The notes under the pieces: generated by a model
What the model saw: the letters and a program-made list of their open reading frames with translations, nothing else
What the model was told of the DNA's origin: nothing
The model's database searches: none
Translations under genes and position numbers: made by a program
Shown here: piece after piece, positions 50,282-59,855 of the stretch
Layout: each line of letters begins with the position of its first letter
Position numbering within the stretch: the stretch's first letter is position 1
DNA from: Aurantimonas sp. HBX-1
GTDB lineage: Bacteria > Pseudomonadota > Alphaproteobacteria > Rhizobiales > Rhizobiaceae
Direction: 5' to 3'
Length of the DNA stretch: 64,000 nt
NCBI RefSeq assembly: GCF_021391535.1
Contig: NZ_CP090066.1
Location: 1,253,501-1,317,500 of the forward strand

Positions 50282-50375
50282 GCCGGCTTCCCCCCTCGAT
50301 CGATGTCCGTGTCGGACCGGCCCTGCGGCGGCCCGCTCGCTTTTTCCATGTTATCTGGCGTGGAGTCGAGACGGC

Positions 50376-51197
50376 CTACCGCTTCAGGTGCCGGGTCAGG
50401 CGGCGTTCGACGAAGTCGGTCGCATGGCGGAGCGCCTCGACGATGGCGAGATAGAGAAGGGCCGCCCAGATATAGGTCTGGAAGTCGAAGGTGCGCGAAT
50501 AGGCCTGCCGCGTCACGCCCAGCAGGTCGTAGACGGTGATGATCGCGACGATGGCGGAGGCCTTGATCATCAGGATGATCTCGTTGGCGTAGGGCCGCAG
50601 GGCGACGATCATCGCCTGCGGCAGCACGATCTTCCAGAAGATCACCAGTTTCGACAGGCCGAGCGAACGGGCTCCTTCCCACTGGCCGCGCGGCACGCTC
50701 TCGATGGCGCCGCGCAGGATCTCCGCCTGATAGGCCCCGGTGTTCAGCGCCAGCGAGAACAGCGCGCAATACCAGGCCTCGCGGAAGAACCCCCACAGGC
50801 CGATCGACTCGAAGAAGCCGCGGAACTCGCCGAAGCCGTAATAGACCAGGAAGATCTGGGCGATCAGCGGCGTGCCGCGGAAGAAGTTGACGAAGGCGAA
50901 CGAGGCCCACTGCGCCGCCGGGTTCTTCGACATGCGCCCGAAGGCGAGCGGCACCGAGACGATCGCGCCGCAGACGAAGGAAACGGCGACCAGCGAGACC
51001 GTGACCCACAAGCCCGAGAGGTAGGACGGACCGAAGCGGGTGAACAGCGTCGGGTCGAAGACCGTGCCCAGATAGAACAGGAAGCCGATGGCGACGGCGA
51101 TCCAGACGCCGATGGCGAGAATACCGGCGAGGGGGCGGCGCCGGGTCAGCGCCTGCGGCGGCGGCGAGGCCGCGATCATCCGCTCGGCGACGCTCAT
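50376..51197 (-). CDS. Polar amino-acid ABC transporter permease (HisM type)
   Basis: 273 aa. A longer N-terminus, then about five to six helices and the permease loop EGARSLGLSKLVIFWKIVLPQA. It forms a channel with the adjacent permease; the two overlap by 4 bp. Confidence 0.9.
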   Translation of the reverse strand: MSVAERMIAASPPPQALTRRRPLAGILAIGVWIAVAIGFLFYLGTVFDPTLFTRFGPSYLSGLWVTVSLVAVSFVCGAIVSVPLAFGRMSKNPAAQWASFAFVNFFRGTPLIAQIFLVYYGFGEFRGFFESIGLWGFFREAWYCALFSLALNTGAYQAEILRGAIESVPRGQWEGARSLGLSKLVIFWKIVLPQAMIVALRPYANEIILMIKASAIVAIITVYDLLGVTRQAYSRTFDFQTYIWAALLYLAIVEALRHATDFVERRLTRHLKR

Positions 51198-51904
51198 TTC
51201 GCCATCTCGCCGCGCCGGGTCCAGCGGCCGATCCTGCCGAGCACGACCGCGGAAGCCAGGGTGAGGACCAGATAGAGGGCGCAGGCAAGGCCGAAGAACA
51301 GGAAGGGCTCCCGGGTCACCCGCGCGGCGATCTGCGTCTGCCGCAGGATCTCCGCCAGCCCGATCACCGAGACGAGCGCGGTGTCCTTGATGAGGTTCTG
51401 CCAGAGATTGCCGAGGCCCGGCAGCGCGATCCTGATGAGCTGCGGCAGGATGATCAGCAGCATGACGCGGGACTTGCGCAGTCCCAAGGCGGCGCCTCCC
51501 TCCCGCTGGCCATGCGGAATGGCCCGGAACGCCGAGAGGAAGACCTCGCTCGAAAAGGCGGTGAACACCAGGCTGAGGGTGATGACGCCGGCCTGGAAGC
51601 TCGACAGCGCGATCTCCGGAAGGCCGCTCGCGCCGCTGAGCGAACGCAGGGCGCTGTTGAGGCCGAAATAGACGAGGAACAGCGTCAGCAGCTCCGGCAG
51701 GCCGCGGAAGATCGTCGTGTAGATATTGGCGGAGAGATTGAGCAGCCGGTCCTCCGACTGCTTGCCGAGCGACAGCAGGAAGCCGGCGACGAGGCCGATC
51801 GGCAGCGTCACCAGGGCGAGCGACACGGTGACGAGGACGCCCGCGGCGATGTCGTCGCCCCATCCGGTCTCGCCGAAGCCGAGGAGCACCAGCATCTCCT
51901 GCAT
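51194..51904 (-). CDS. Polar amino-acid ABC transporter permease (HisQ type)
   Basis: 236 aa. About five helices; FRGLPELLTLFLVYFG and EGGAALGLRKSRVMLLIILPQL are typical of the His/Glu/Gln/Arg group. Start ATG 51904. It is divergent from the metallo-hydrolase gene. Confidence 0.9.
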   Translation of the reverse strand: MQEMLVLLGFGETGWGDDIAAGVLVTVSLALVTLPIGLVAGFLLSLGKQSEDRLLNLSANIYTTIFRGLPELLTLFLVYFGLNSALRSLSGASGLPEIALSSFQAGVITLSLVFTAFSSEVFLSAFRAIPHGQREGGAALGLRKSRVMLLIILPQLIRIALPGLGNLWQNLIKDTALVSVIGLAEILRQTQIAARVTREPFLFFGLACALYLVLTLASAVVLGRIGRWTRRGEMAK

Positions 51905-52032
51905 CAGGCGCGCCTCGCGACCTGACGGCGGTGCGTATCGTTTTCGCCGACGGATCGTTCGCCGGCGAACGGGTTTGCCGCTGCGCCCGACGGCGCTAGT
52001 GTCCGGATCCCGATCACGGAGTATCCTTCCTC

Positions 52033-53007
52033 ATGACGATGTCCCGACGCACGCTTCTGGCCGGAGCGCTCGCCGCGCCCGTGCTTGTCAAATTCGCCCT
52101 CGTTCCCGCCGCCGCCCAGACCGCCACGGCGCCCGGCGTGTCGCAGGTCGTCGCGGTCCAGCGCCTCAAGGTGGGCGAGGCGATCGTGACGGCGATCTCC
52201 GATGGCTTCATCCCGATCGACACGGCGTTCCTCTCCAACGTGACGCCCGAAGCCGCCAACGAGATGCTGGCGGCCGCTTTCGTGGCCGCCGCGTCGCCGG
52301 TCGTCACCGGTGTCAACGCCTACGTCGTGCAACTGGCGGACCAGACGGTGCTGATCGATGCCGGCGGTGCCGGCATGGCACCGAGCCTCGGCAAGCTGAT
52401 GCCGGGCCTCGAGGCGGCCGGCATCGCGCCGGAAGACATCACGGCGGTGCTGTTGACGCATCTTCACGCCGACCATATCGGCGCGATGATCGTCGATGGT
52501 CAGCCGGCTTTCCCGAATGCTGCCGTCCATGTCCACGAGATCGAGGCGGCCTTCTGGACGAGCGCCGAAAACCGGGCCGCCGCCCCGGACCAGTTCAAGC
52601 CGTTCTTCGACAGCGCCAAGGCGGTTGTCGATGGCTATGGCGATCGCGTCAAGACGTTCACCGGCGCGGCGGAAGTGGTGCCCGGCATCACCGCGCGCGA
52701 GCTGTTCGGCCATACGCCCGGCCATTGCGGCTACCTCGTCGGCAGCGGGGAGGACAGCCTGCTGGTATGGGGCGACATCGTCCATGTCGGGCCCGTCCAG
52801 TTTGCAAAGCCCGACGTGGGCATCGCCTTCGACACCGATGGCGCGAGAGCGGTCGCGACCCGTCAGGCGCTCCTCGCAGAGGTGGCAGAGCAGCGCACCC
52901 GCGTCGCCGGCATGCACATCTCGTTCCCGGGCGTCGGCCATGTCGTCAAGGCGGTAGAGGACGGGGCCTACGCGTTCCAGCCGGCGCCCTGGACCTACGC
53001 TCTCTGA
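52033..53007 (+). CDS. Exported metallo-beta-lactamase-fold hydrolase
   Basis: 324 aa. A Tat-like leader (MSRRTLLAGALAAP) leads to an MBL domain with the zinc motif LTHLHADHIG near residue 141, GHTPGHCGYLV and a final His region (FPGVGHVV). It is likely a periplasmic lactonase or related hydrolase. It lies between the binding protein and the permeases of an ABC system, on the opposite strand. Confidence 0.87.
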   Translation: MTMSRRTLLAGALAAPVLVKFALVPAAAQTATAPGVSQVVAVQRLKVGEAIVTAISDGFIPIDTAFLSNVTPEAANEMLAAAFVAAASPVVTGVNAYVVQLADQTVLIDAGGAGMAPSLGKLMPGLEAAGIAPEDITAVLLTHLHADHIGAMIVDGQPAFPNAAVHVHEIEAAFWTSAENRAAAPDQFKPFFDSAKAVVDGYGDRVKTFTGAAEVVPGITARELFGHTPGHCGYLVGSGEDSLLVWGDIVHVGPVQFAKPDVGIAFDTDGARAVATRQALLAEVAEQRTRVAGMHISFPGVGHVVKAVEDGAYAFQPAPWTYAL

Positions 53008-53022
53008 TCGCATCGATCGGGA

Positions 53023-53050
53023 GGGGGCGGCGTCACCGGACGCCGCCCCC
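53023..53050. terminator. Bidirectional terminator hairpin
   Basis: A perfect 12-bp stem (GGGGGCGGCGTC and GACGCCGCCCCC) with loop ACCG lies between the convergent stops of the metallo-hydrolase and binding-protein genes, followed on + by GTGTCGTTTG. Confidence 0.8.
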
Positions 53051-53066
53051 GTGTCGTTTGCCAGTC

Positions 53067-53864
53067 TCACTCGCCGTAGACGTCGAAGTCGAAATACTGG
53101 TCCTGGATCTTCTTGTAGGTGCCGTCCTCGCGGATCGCTGCGATCGCGTCGTTGAACATGCCCTTCAGCTTCTCGTTGCCCTTGCGCAGGCCGATCCCGA
53201 CGCCCCGGCCGTAGATCGCCGGATCGGCGGGCAGCGTGCCGAGGATCTTGCAGCAGGCACCGGCTTCGCTGCCGATCCACTCCGACAGGACGACGACATC
53301 GTCCATCACCGCGTCGACGCGGCCGCTCTCGATGTCGAGCTTGTATTCCTCGGCGGTCGGATAAAGCCGGATGTCGGCATCCGGGAACATCGCCTTGGCC
53401 GCCTGCGAATGGGTGGTCGAGGTCTGCGCGCCGATCGCCTTGCCGGACAGCGCTTCCGCCGTGGCTTCGGTGATCTCGGAATCCTTCGGCACGGCGATGG
53501 CCGGCGGGGTCTGGTAGTACTTGTTCGAGAAGTCGATCTGCTGCTCGCGTTCCGGCGTGATCGACATCGACGCGACGAGGGCGTCGAAATTGCCGTTCTG
53601 CAGGGCGGGGATCATGCCGTCCCAGTCCTGCGTGACGAAGGTGCACTGGACCTTCATCTGATCGCAGAGCGCCTTGGCGATATCGACGTCGAAGCCCTTC
53701 AGCTCGCCGGCGGCGTCGAGAAAGTTGAAGGGCGGGTACGCGCCTTCGGTTCCGATCACGACCTTTGACCAGTCCTTGTCCGCGTCGCTCTCCTGTGCGG
53801 CGGCGGGGCCGGCGAGCAGGGCGGCGACCGCGGTGGCGAGCGCGAGAGTTCGGGTGAATCGCAT
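53067..53864 (-). CDS. Polar amino-acid ABC transporter binding protein
   Basis: 265 aa. A signal peptide ends at AQE (residue 24). SBP_bac_3 motifs: VIGTEGAYPPFNFLD, GELKGFDVDIAKALC, DWDGMIPALQNGNFDALV and SMSITPEREQQIDFS. It probably serves the HisQ/HisM permeases 1.2 kb away. Start ATG 53864 with GAGG upstream. Confidence 0.92.
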   Translation of the reverse strand: MRFTRTLALATAVAALLAGPAAAQESDADKDWSKVVIGTEGAYPPFNFLDAAGELKGFDVDIAKALCDQMKVQCTFVTQDWDGMIPALQNGNFDALVASMSITPEREQQIDFSNKYYQTPPAIAVPKDSEITEATAEALSGKAIGAQTSTTHSQAAKAMFPDADIRLYPTAEEYKLDIESGRVDAVMDDVVVLSEWIGSEAGACCKILGTLPADPAIYGRGVGIGLRKGNEKLKGMFNDAIAAIREDGTYKKIQDQYFDFDVYGE

Positions 53865-53999
53865 GGAGACCTCATCGTTGCTGTTGGCAGCACGTCGCTC
53901 GGACGCCCGGAAAAGCGGCATGCCGCGAAGACAGGCGATGCTGCCATTATTTCGCCGCGCAAGGCAACTGCCGACGACGACGCTTCCCCCGACTTCGGT

Positions 54000-55199
54000 T
54001 CAGGCGGTGGTGCGGACGCGTTTGGCGGCCAGCGTGCAGCCGAAGCCGGCAACGCCGAAGCCAAGCATCAGCAGCGCCATCCCGAAGGCGCCGCCGGTGC
54101 CCGTCGCGAGGATCGCCGCGAGGATCGAGGCGACCGCGCCGAGCCCGATCTGGCAGGCGCCGAGCAGGCCCGCCGCCGCCCCGGCAGCTTCCGGCCGGAC
54201 ACTGACGCCACCGGCCGTCGCCGTCGGCAGGACCAGGCCGTTGCCGAGCCCGACCAGCATCATCGGCCCGAACAGCGTCAGCGGCGACAGCATCCCCGCG
54301 CCGATGGCCAGCGCGGCGAGGGCGGCGGCGCAGACCGTCAGACCGGTGCCGGCGACCATCATGGTCTTGATGCCGAGGCGCTCCGAGTAGCGCGCCGTGC
54401 CGTAATTGCCGATGACGTAGCCGACCGAGCAGAGGATGAACCAGAAGCCGTAGCCGGCCGGGGTCATGTGCAGGACCTCTACCGCGATGAACGGCGCCCC
54501 GCCTAGGAAGGCGAAGAACACCGCGGACGTCAGGGCCGAGGCGCCGACATAGATCCAGAAGGCGCGCGAACCCAGCAGCAGCGAGTAGCTGCCGAACTGC
54601 GACAGGAACGGCCTGCCACGCTCGCTGTTGGTCTCCGACAGGTCGAAGGCGAGCAGGGTGACGGTCAGGATGCCGACGGCGCCGAGAAGCCAGAACACGC
54701 TGCGCCAGCCGAAGGCGGTATCCATCAGACCGCCGAGGGCGGGGCCGATCATCGGCGCGACGGCAAGGCCCATCGTCACGTAGCCGATCATCGCCGCCGC
54801 CCGTTCGCGGCTGTAGACGTCGCGCACGATGGCGCGGGAGAGGGCGATGCCGGTGGCGCTTGCCGACTGCACGATGCGCCCGGCGAGAAACAGCGCCGGT
54901 CCCTCGGCGGCGAGGCACATGGCGGTGCCGACGAGAAACAGCAGCATGCCGCCGATGATCACCGGGCGCCGGCCGTAGCGGTCGGACAGCGGGCCGGCGA
55001 TCAGCTGGATCAGCGCGGTGGCGATAAGGTAGAGCGAGAGGCCGAGCCCGATCGTCGCGCCGTCCGCCTGGAGATCGCGGGCGATCGAGGTCATCGACGG
55101 AATGAAGATGTTGATCGCCAACGGCGACAGCGCGGAGGCGATCATCAGCGTGACGAGCATCGGACGCCGGGCGATCACGGTCGAGGTCTGGTCGGTCAT
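54000..55199 (-). CDS. Bcr/CflA-family multidrug efflux MFS transporter
   Basis: 399 aa with twelve hydrophobic segments. The MFS A-motif is GPLSDRYGRRPV, and the C-motif region is GLAVAPMIGPALGG. The drug:H+ antiporter family exports bicyclomycin, chloramphenicol and sulfonamides in model strains; the substrate here is unknown. Confidence 0.9.
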   Translation of the reverse strand: MTDQTSTVIARRPMLVTLMIASALSPLAINIFIPSMTSIARDLQADGATIGLGLSLYLIATALIQLIAGPLSDRYGRRPVIIGGMLLFLVGTAMCLAAEGPALFLAGRIVQSASATGIALSRAIVRDVYSRERAAAMIGYVTMGLAVAPMIGPALGGLMDTAFGWRSVFWLLGAVGILTVTLLAFDLSETNSERGRPFLSQFGSYSLLLGSRAFWIYVGASALTSAVFFAFLGGAPFIAVEVLHMTPAGYGFWFILCSVGYVIGNYGTARYSERLGIKTMMVAGTGLTVCAAALAALAIGAGMLSPLTLFGPMMLVGLGNGLVLPTATAGGVSVRPEAAGAAAGLLGACQIGLGAVASILAAILATGTGGAFGMALLMLGFGVAGFGCTLAAKRVRTTA

Positions 55200-55272
55200 C
55201 GGGTCTTACCTGCGGGATCGAGCGGCAACGCCAAACGGCGGGATGGCCCTCGTGCGGAAGCGAGGGTCCTCA

Positions 55273-56169
55273 TCAGTGCACCTGCTGCGTGGGCGGGAGC
55301 TTCACGGCGCCGCGCAGGCGCTCCCGATACAGCGTGTAGATGCCGCTGGCCACCACGATCGTCGCGCCGAGCAGGGTCAGCGGCGAGGGCAGGTCGCCGA
55401 AGACGATGTAGCCGATCACCAGGGCATAGAGCAGGATCGAATAGCGGAACGGCGCGACGAAGCCCATGTCGCCGGTTCGCATGGCCTGGACGATGAAGAT
55501 GTAGCCGACGGCGATCGCTGCCGCGGCGAAGACGAGGTTGACTAGGTTGACCGCCGACACCGGCTGCCAGCCGCCGGACAGCGGCAACAGCAGCCATCCG
55601 ACCAGCGAGACGGCGATGGACGTCACCAGCGCGATGTAGATCGACGGCACCGCCCGGTCCATCCTGCGGGTGGAGAGGTCGCGGATGGCGGAGAAGGCGA
55701 CCGAGGCGAGCACGGCGACGGAGTAGATCGTGAAGCCTTCGGTCCCCGGTCGCACGATGATCATCACGCCGAGGAAGCCGACGGCGATGGCGGTCCAGCG
55801 TCGCCAACCGACGGCTTCGCCGAGAAACAGCGCCGCCCCCAGCGTCACCGTCAGCGGCAGCGCCTGGAAGATCGCCGAGGCATTGGCGAGGGGCATCTGG
55901 CCGAGGGCGGTGATGTAGCAGAGCGTCGCCATGATGTCCGCCGCGGTGCGCAGCAGCAGCCGCGGAGACAGTGCGTCGCGCAGCGGCCGCAGGGCCTTGA
56001 GGCCCCAGGCGAGGACGAACAGGAACACCGCGCACGCCACGCCCCGGATCGCCATGATCTGCACCGGCGGGATCGCCGGCGAGGCGAGCTTGACGAAGCT
56101 GTCGTTGACGACGAACCCTGCCATTGCAAGCAGCATGAACAGGGCGGCGCGGGTGTTGTCGCTGTACAA
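55273..56169 (-). CDS. EamA-domain DMT-superfamily transporter
   Basis: 298 aa, ten hydrophobic segments in two EamA repeats (ending in LGATIVVASGIYTLYRERL). Likely a metabolite exporter. The start is TTG 56169 because the first helix begins a few residues later; the next ATG would truncate that helix. The ribosome site is weak. Confidence 0.85.
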   Translation of the reverse strand: MYSDNTRAALFMLLAMAGFVVNDSFVKLASPAIPPVQIMAIRGVACAVFLFVLAWGLKALRPLRDALSPRLLLRTAADIMATLCYITALGQMPLANASAIFQALPLTVTLGAALFLGEAVGWRRWTAIAVGFLGVMIIVRPGTEGFTIYSVAVLASVAFSAIRDLSTRRMDRAVPSIYIALVTSIAVSLVGWLLLPLSGGWQPVSAVNLVNLVFAAAAIAVGYIFIVQAMRTGDMGFVAPFRYSILLYALVIGYIVFGDLPSPLTLLGATIVVASGIYTLYRERLRGAVKLPPTQQVH

Positions 56170-56220
56170 GGAGACGCCCGGGGAAGCTGCAGGAGGGACT
56201 GTCAGGCTCCCTTACGCTCA

Positions 56221-56240
56221 CCCTCGCCGCTTGGCGAGGG
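56221..56240. repeat. Intergenic hairpin, possibly a repeated palindromic element
   Basis: CCCTCGCC and GGCGAGGG form a perfect 8-bp stem with loop GCTT in the 92-bp gap between two minus-strand genes. On the minus strand it could end the transcript of the moaA pair, but no T-run follows. Its form resembles short palindromic elements in rhizobial genomes. Confidence 0.4.
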
Positions 56241-56261
56241 CGGGCAGTCGTTTTCGTCGCC

Positions 56262-56741
56262 TCAGCTGCCGGAAGGGCCGCGCAGCGTCATGGTCACCGG
56301 GCCGACGAGCGGATCATAGGTGTCCCGCAGCGACTCGGGGTAGCGGATCGACACCGAGTGGACGAGGTCGCCGCGGAAGATGTAGCGCTCGTAGAAGATG
56401 CGGCCGTCACGGTAGCCGGACACGACGACCCACCGCCGGCCGGACCGATCGTAGGTCACGTCGTCGACGGAGCCGCGATCGCGCACCACGGTCCGGGGCG
56501 TCTCGCCCGGCTGGCGCGGACGCGCGTAGATGAAGAGCTCCGCGCCCTCGGGCGATGTCCAGCCGAGGCCGTCGCCGTTGGTCGGGGCGGGCAGCTGGTC
56601 GGGAAACAGCTCGGCCGGGAAGGTGGCACTCGTGCCGAAGCGTTCGTTGCGGTAGGTCACGTCCTCGGCCAGCGCCGGCGACGCGAGGGAGCAGGCGAAG
56701 GCCAGTCCGGCCGCCGCCAGCGAAAGTCGTCGAAGTCTCAC
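56262..56741 (-). CDS. Secreted hypothetical protein
   Basis: 159 aa. Signal peptide (to ASPALAED), then a compact domain with beta-rich pattern (VTYRNERFGTSATFPAELF, RWVVVSGYRDGRIFYERYIF, MTLRGPSG). It matches a conserved periplasmic family in rhizobia with no known role. Its start is 4 bp after the moaA stop, so the two are co-transcribed. Confidence 0.8.
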   Translation of the reverse strand: MRLRRLSLAAAGLAFACSLASPALAEDVTYRNERFGTSATFPAELFPDQLPAPTNGDGLGWTSPEGAELFIYARPRQPGETPRTVVRDRGSVDDVTYDRSGRRWVVVSGYRDGRIFYERYIFRGDLVHSVSIRYPESLRDTYDPLVGPVTMTLRGPSGS

Positions 56742-56745
56742 CGTT

Positions 56746-57789
56746 CTATCCTCCGGTCACGCTCATGTGCCGTGAGACCGAAGGTTTCCGCGTGGCGCGG
56801 TCGATGACGAAGTCATGGCCCTTCGGCTTGCGGCCGATCGCCTCGTCAATGGCATGCGACAGCAATTCGTTCCCTTCCGAGGCCCGCAGCGGCGCGCGCA
56901 GATCGGCGGCGTCTTCCTGGCCGAGGCACATGAACAGCGTGCCGGTGCAGGTGATCCGGACGCGGTTGCAGCTTTCGCAGAAATTGTGGCTCATCGGGGT
57001 GATGAAGCCGAGGCGGCCGCCGGTCTCTGCGACCTCGACGTAGCGCGCCGGCCCGCCCGTCTTGTAGGGAATGTCGCGCAGCGTCCAGCGTGCCGCGAGC
57101 TCGGCGCGGACCTGGCTGAGCGGCAGGTACTGGTCGGTGCGGTCCTCGTCGATCTCGCCCATCGGCATGGTCTCGATCAGGGTGAGGTCCATGCCCTCGC
57201 CATGCGCCCACTCGATCATCGAGGGGATTTCGCCGTCGTTGAAGCCCTTGAGCGCGACGGCGTTGAGCTTGACGCGGATCCCCGCCGCCTGCGCCGCCCT
57301 TATGCCGGCCACGACCTTGTCGAGCTCGCCCCAGCGAGTGATCTGGCGGAACTTGTCCGGGTCGAGCGTATCCAGCGAGACGTTGAGGCGCCTCACGCCG
57401 CAATCGGCGAGTTCCGGCGCGAAGCGCGCCAGCTGCGAGCCGTTGGTGGTCAGCGTCAGCTCTTCCAGCGCACCGGTCTGCAGATGCCGCGACAGCGAGC
57501 GGATCAGGTGCATGATGTTCTTGCGCACCAGCGGCTCGCCGCCGGTGAGCCGCAGCCGTTTGACGCCCTTCTCGACGAAGCAGCTGGCCAGCCGGTCGAG
57601 TTCCTCGAGCGTCAGGAGGTCGCGCTTCGGCAGGAACGTCATGTCCTCGGCCATGCAGTAGACACAGCGGAAATCGCAGCGGTCGGTGACCGAGACCCGC
57701 AGATAGGTGATACTGCGACCGAACGGATCGATCATCTCCGATCCGTAAGGGAGCTGCGCGGCGGGGTCGAGAAGGCGGGTGATATCCAT
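56746..57789 (-). CDS. moaA: GTP 3',8-cyclase MoaA
   Basis: 347 aa. Radical SAM enzyme of the first step in molybdopterin synthesis. The N-terminal cluster is C-x3-C-x2-C in TDRCDFRCVYCM, the second [4Fe-4S] site is CESCNRVRITCTGTLFMCLG, and the essential Gly-Gly end is present (SVTGG). It supplies the pterin for the formate dehydrogenase cofactor genes 40 kb away. It is divergent from the DUF971 gene. Confidence 0.95.
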   Translation of the reverse strand: MDITRLLDPAAQLPYGSEMIDPFGRSITYLRVSVTDRCDFRCVYCMAEDMTFLPKRDLLTLEELDRLASCFVEKGVKRLRLTGGEPLVRKNIMHLIRSLSRHLQTGALEELTLTTNGSQLARFAPELADCGVRRLNVSLDTLDPDKFRQITRWGELDKVVAGIRAAQAAGIRVKLNAVALKGFNDGEIPSMIEWAHGEGMDLTLIETMPMGEIDEDRTDQYLPLSQVRAELAARWTLRDIPYKTGGPARYVEVAETGGRLGFITPMSHNFCESCNRVRITCTGTLFMCLGQEDAADLRAPLRASEGNELLSHAIDEAIGRKPKGHDFVIDRATRKPSVSRHMSVTGG

Positions 57790-57906
57790 CGGCCGGAATG
57801 TGGAAGTCCCGCCACGCCGGGTCAAGCCGCTAAACGCAGTCGCCGGCGCACAATGCCGAGACCCGCCCGGGTACCGACGACACATGAAGACAGGACCGCA
57901 TCCGCG

Positions 57907-58269
57907 ATGAACACTTCCGTACCGCCCGAGGAAATCCGGGTCAGCCCCGACCGCCAGACGCTCATCCTGGTGCAGCCGGGCGGCACAAGGGACGAGCTAT
58001 CGGCCGAGATGCTGCGGGTGATGTCGCCGTCGGCGGAGGTGCAGGGCCATTCGCCGGAACAGCGCAAGACGATCGGCGGCAAGCGCGACGTGCGGATCAC
58101 CGACGTCAGGCCGATCGGGCGTTACGCGGTGCGCATCGTGTTCGACGACCGCCACGACAGCGGCATCTACTCCTGGAGCTATCTCGCCGAGCTCGCCCGT
58201 GATTCGACCCAGCGCTGGCAGACCTATCTGGACGAGCTGGCGGCGAAGGGACTGCGGCGCGAGCCTTGA
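57907..58269 (+). CDS. DUF971 protein (gamma-butyrobetaine hydroxylase N-terminal-like domain)
   Basis: 120 aa. The domain spans most of the protein (IRVSPDRQTLILV, ELSAEMLRVMSPSAEVQGH, RPIGRYAVRIVFDDRHDSGI, YSWSYLAELAR). Members bind zinc or join Fe-S carrier proteins of the ApbC type. It is divergent from moaA, which needs Fe-S clusters. Start ATG 57907. Confidence 0.88.
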   Translation: MNTSVPPEEIRVSPDRQTLILVQPGGTRDELSAEMLRVMSPSAEVQGHSPEQRKTIGGKRDVRITDVRPIGRYAVRIVFDDRHDSGIYSWSYLAELARDSTQRWQTYLDELAAKGLRREP

Positions 58270-58306
58270 GCGCCTCGCCCTCGCCGGACCAGGCCTGCCG
58301 CCGGGC

Positions 58307-58921
58307 TCAGTAGATGGTCTGGCGCATCCGCTCGGGATAGGCGGCATCGTAGGCGGCCGCGTCCACCTCGCGGTCGAGCGCGGCGAGGATCTCGCCGGCG
58401 CTCGGCAGCCGGCTGCGCTCGATCCGGCTGTCCGGCTCCCAGAGGCGGGAGCGGGCGAGGGCCTTCTGGCACTGGAAATATACCCGCTCGACATGCACCC
58501 GCAGCACGGACCGGGGTGCCTTGCCGTCGACGGCGAAGCTGGCGAGCAGGGCGGGATCGACATCGATCTCCGCCGTGCCGTTGACCCGCAGCGTCTCCCC
58601 GACGCCCGGCACCAGGAACAGCAGGGCGATGCGGGGATCGGCGATGACGTTGCGCAGCGTGTCGACGCGGTTGTTGCCGCGCCGGTCGGGCAGCAGCAGC
58701 GTCCGTGCGTCGGCGACGCTGACGAAGCCGGGGGCGTCGCCGCGCGGCGAGCAGTCGAGGCCGCCGGGACCGGCGCTTGCGACGAGTACGAAAGGTGCGT
58801 GCTCGACGAAGGCCCGGTAGTGCGGCGAGAGGTGGTCGATCTCCTTCGCCAGCGAACCTCGCGACGGCTCGCCGTAGACGGCTTCGAGATCGGCGAGGGT
58901 GCGCAGGACGGACGTCGTCAT
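58307..58921 (-). CDS. Pyridoxamine 5'-phosphate oxidase family FMN-binding protein
   Basis: 204 aa, of the MSMEG_1061-like type. Seen: FVLVASAGPGGLDCSPRGDAPGFV, DRRGNNRVDTLRNVIADPRIALLFLVPG and FQCQKALARSRLW. It is likely a flavin-dependent reductase; the substrate is unknown. Start ATG 58921 with AGAAGGAG. Confidence 0.87.
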   Translation of the reverse strand: MTTSVLRTLADLEAVYGEPSRGSLAKEIDHLSPHYRAFVEHAPFVLVASAGPGGLDCSPRGDAPGFVSVADARTLLLPDRRGNNRVDTLRNVIADPRIALLFLVPGVGETLRVNGTAEIDVDPALLASFAVDGKAPRSVLRVHVERVYFQCQKALARSRLWEPDSRIERSRLPSAGEILAALDREVDAAAYDAAYPERMRQTIY

Positions 58922-58953
58922 GGCGCTGTCTCCTTCTGGCGGCCCGGCAGGCT

Positions 58954-59685
58954 TCAGCGCTGGAACGGCGGCAGCGCGTCGAAGGCGCTCTTCAGCGCGT
59001 CGGACCAGCCTTCCGAGATCGTCTGGTAATAGGGGTCGGTCTTGTCGAAGCGGCGCTTGTAGCCGGCGGTCAGGCTGTCCGCCTCGTAGAACTGCATGTC
59101 GATCGGCAGGCCGACGGACAGGTTGGAGCGAATGGTGGAATCGAAGGAGACCAGCAGCAGCTTGGCGCAATCCTCCAGCGACATCTTCGGATCGTAGGTC
59201 CGGATGATGATCGGCCGGCCGTATTTGTGCTCGCCGATCTGGAAGAACGGGTTGTCGGCGCCGGCCTCGATGAAGTTGCCCTGCGGATAGATCAGGAAGA
59301 TCCGCGGCTTGCCGCCCTTGATCTGGCCGCCGAGAATGAACGAGCCGGAGAACATCGCGTCGGCCGACTGGCCGGCGGGGGTGGTGTAGGAGATCACCTC
59401 CTTGACGGTCTCACCGACCAGCTTGGCGGTCTGGAACATCGACGGCTGGGTAAGGATCGATGGGTTGCGCTCCGCCGGTGCGAGGCCCCGCTCGTCGAGC
59501 AGCGAGATCGTCGCCTGGGTGGTCGCGAGATTGCCGGCGCTGAGCAGGCACAGGAAGCGCTCGCCCGGCACTTCCCAGACCTTCATCTTCGACACGACCG
59601 AGATATTGTCGACACCGGCATTGGTGCGGCTGTCGGACATGAAGACCAGGCCCTGGTCCACGGAGAGACCGACGCAGTACGTCAT
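58954..59685 (-). CDS. Anbu-type proteasome-like peptidase
   Basis: 243 aa. It starts MTYCVGLSVDQGLVFMSDSRT, with Thr2 as the likely N-terminal nucleophile after Met removal; the proteasome fold Lys is in the VSKMKVW region. Anbu proteins form open-ring assemblies and are encoded with alpha-E and ATP-grasp proteins, as here. The substrate is unknown. The start ATG 59685 is fixed by the nucleophile. Confidence 0.9.
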   Translation of the reverse strand: MTYCVGLSVDQGLVFMSDSRTNAGVDNISVVSKMKVWEVPGERFLCLLSAGNLATTQATISLLDERGLAPAERNPSILTQPSMFQTAKLVGETVKEVISYTTPAGQSADAMFSGSFILGGQIKGGKPRIFLIYPQGNFIEAGADNPFFQIGEHKYGRPIIIRTYDPKMSLEDCAKLLLVSFDSTIRSNLSVGLPIDMQFYEADSLTAGYKRRFDKTDPYYQTISEGWSDALKSAFDALPPFQR

Positions 59686-59855
59686 CTGATTTCGAAACCC
59701 CCGAATCGCGCCGGACTCGCCGCTTCGCGCACCGCGGATCATTAGCTGACGCAGCAGAAGCCGCAATCGCTGGCGCGCCGATTCACGCAATCTTCGCGCC
59801 ATTGCGGACGATTTGCCCCGGGGCCGGGCGGCTCTCCCTGCCGACCGGCCGTCGC

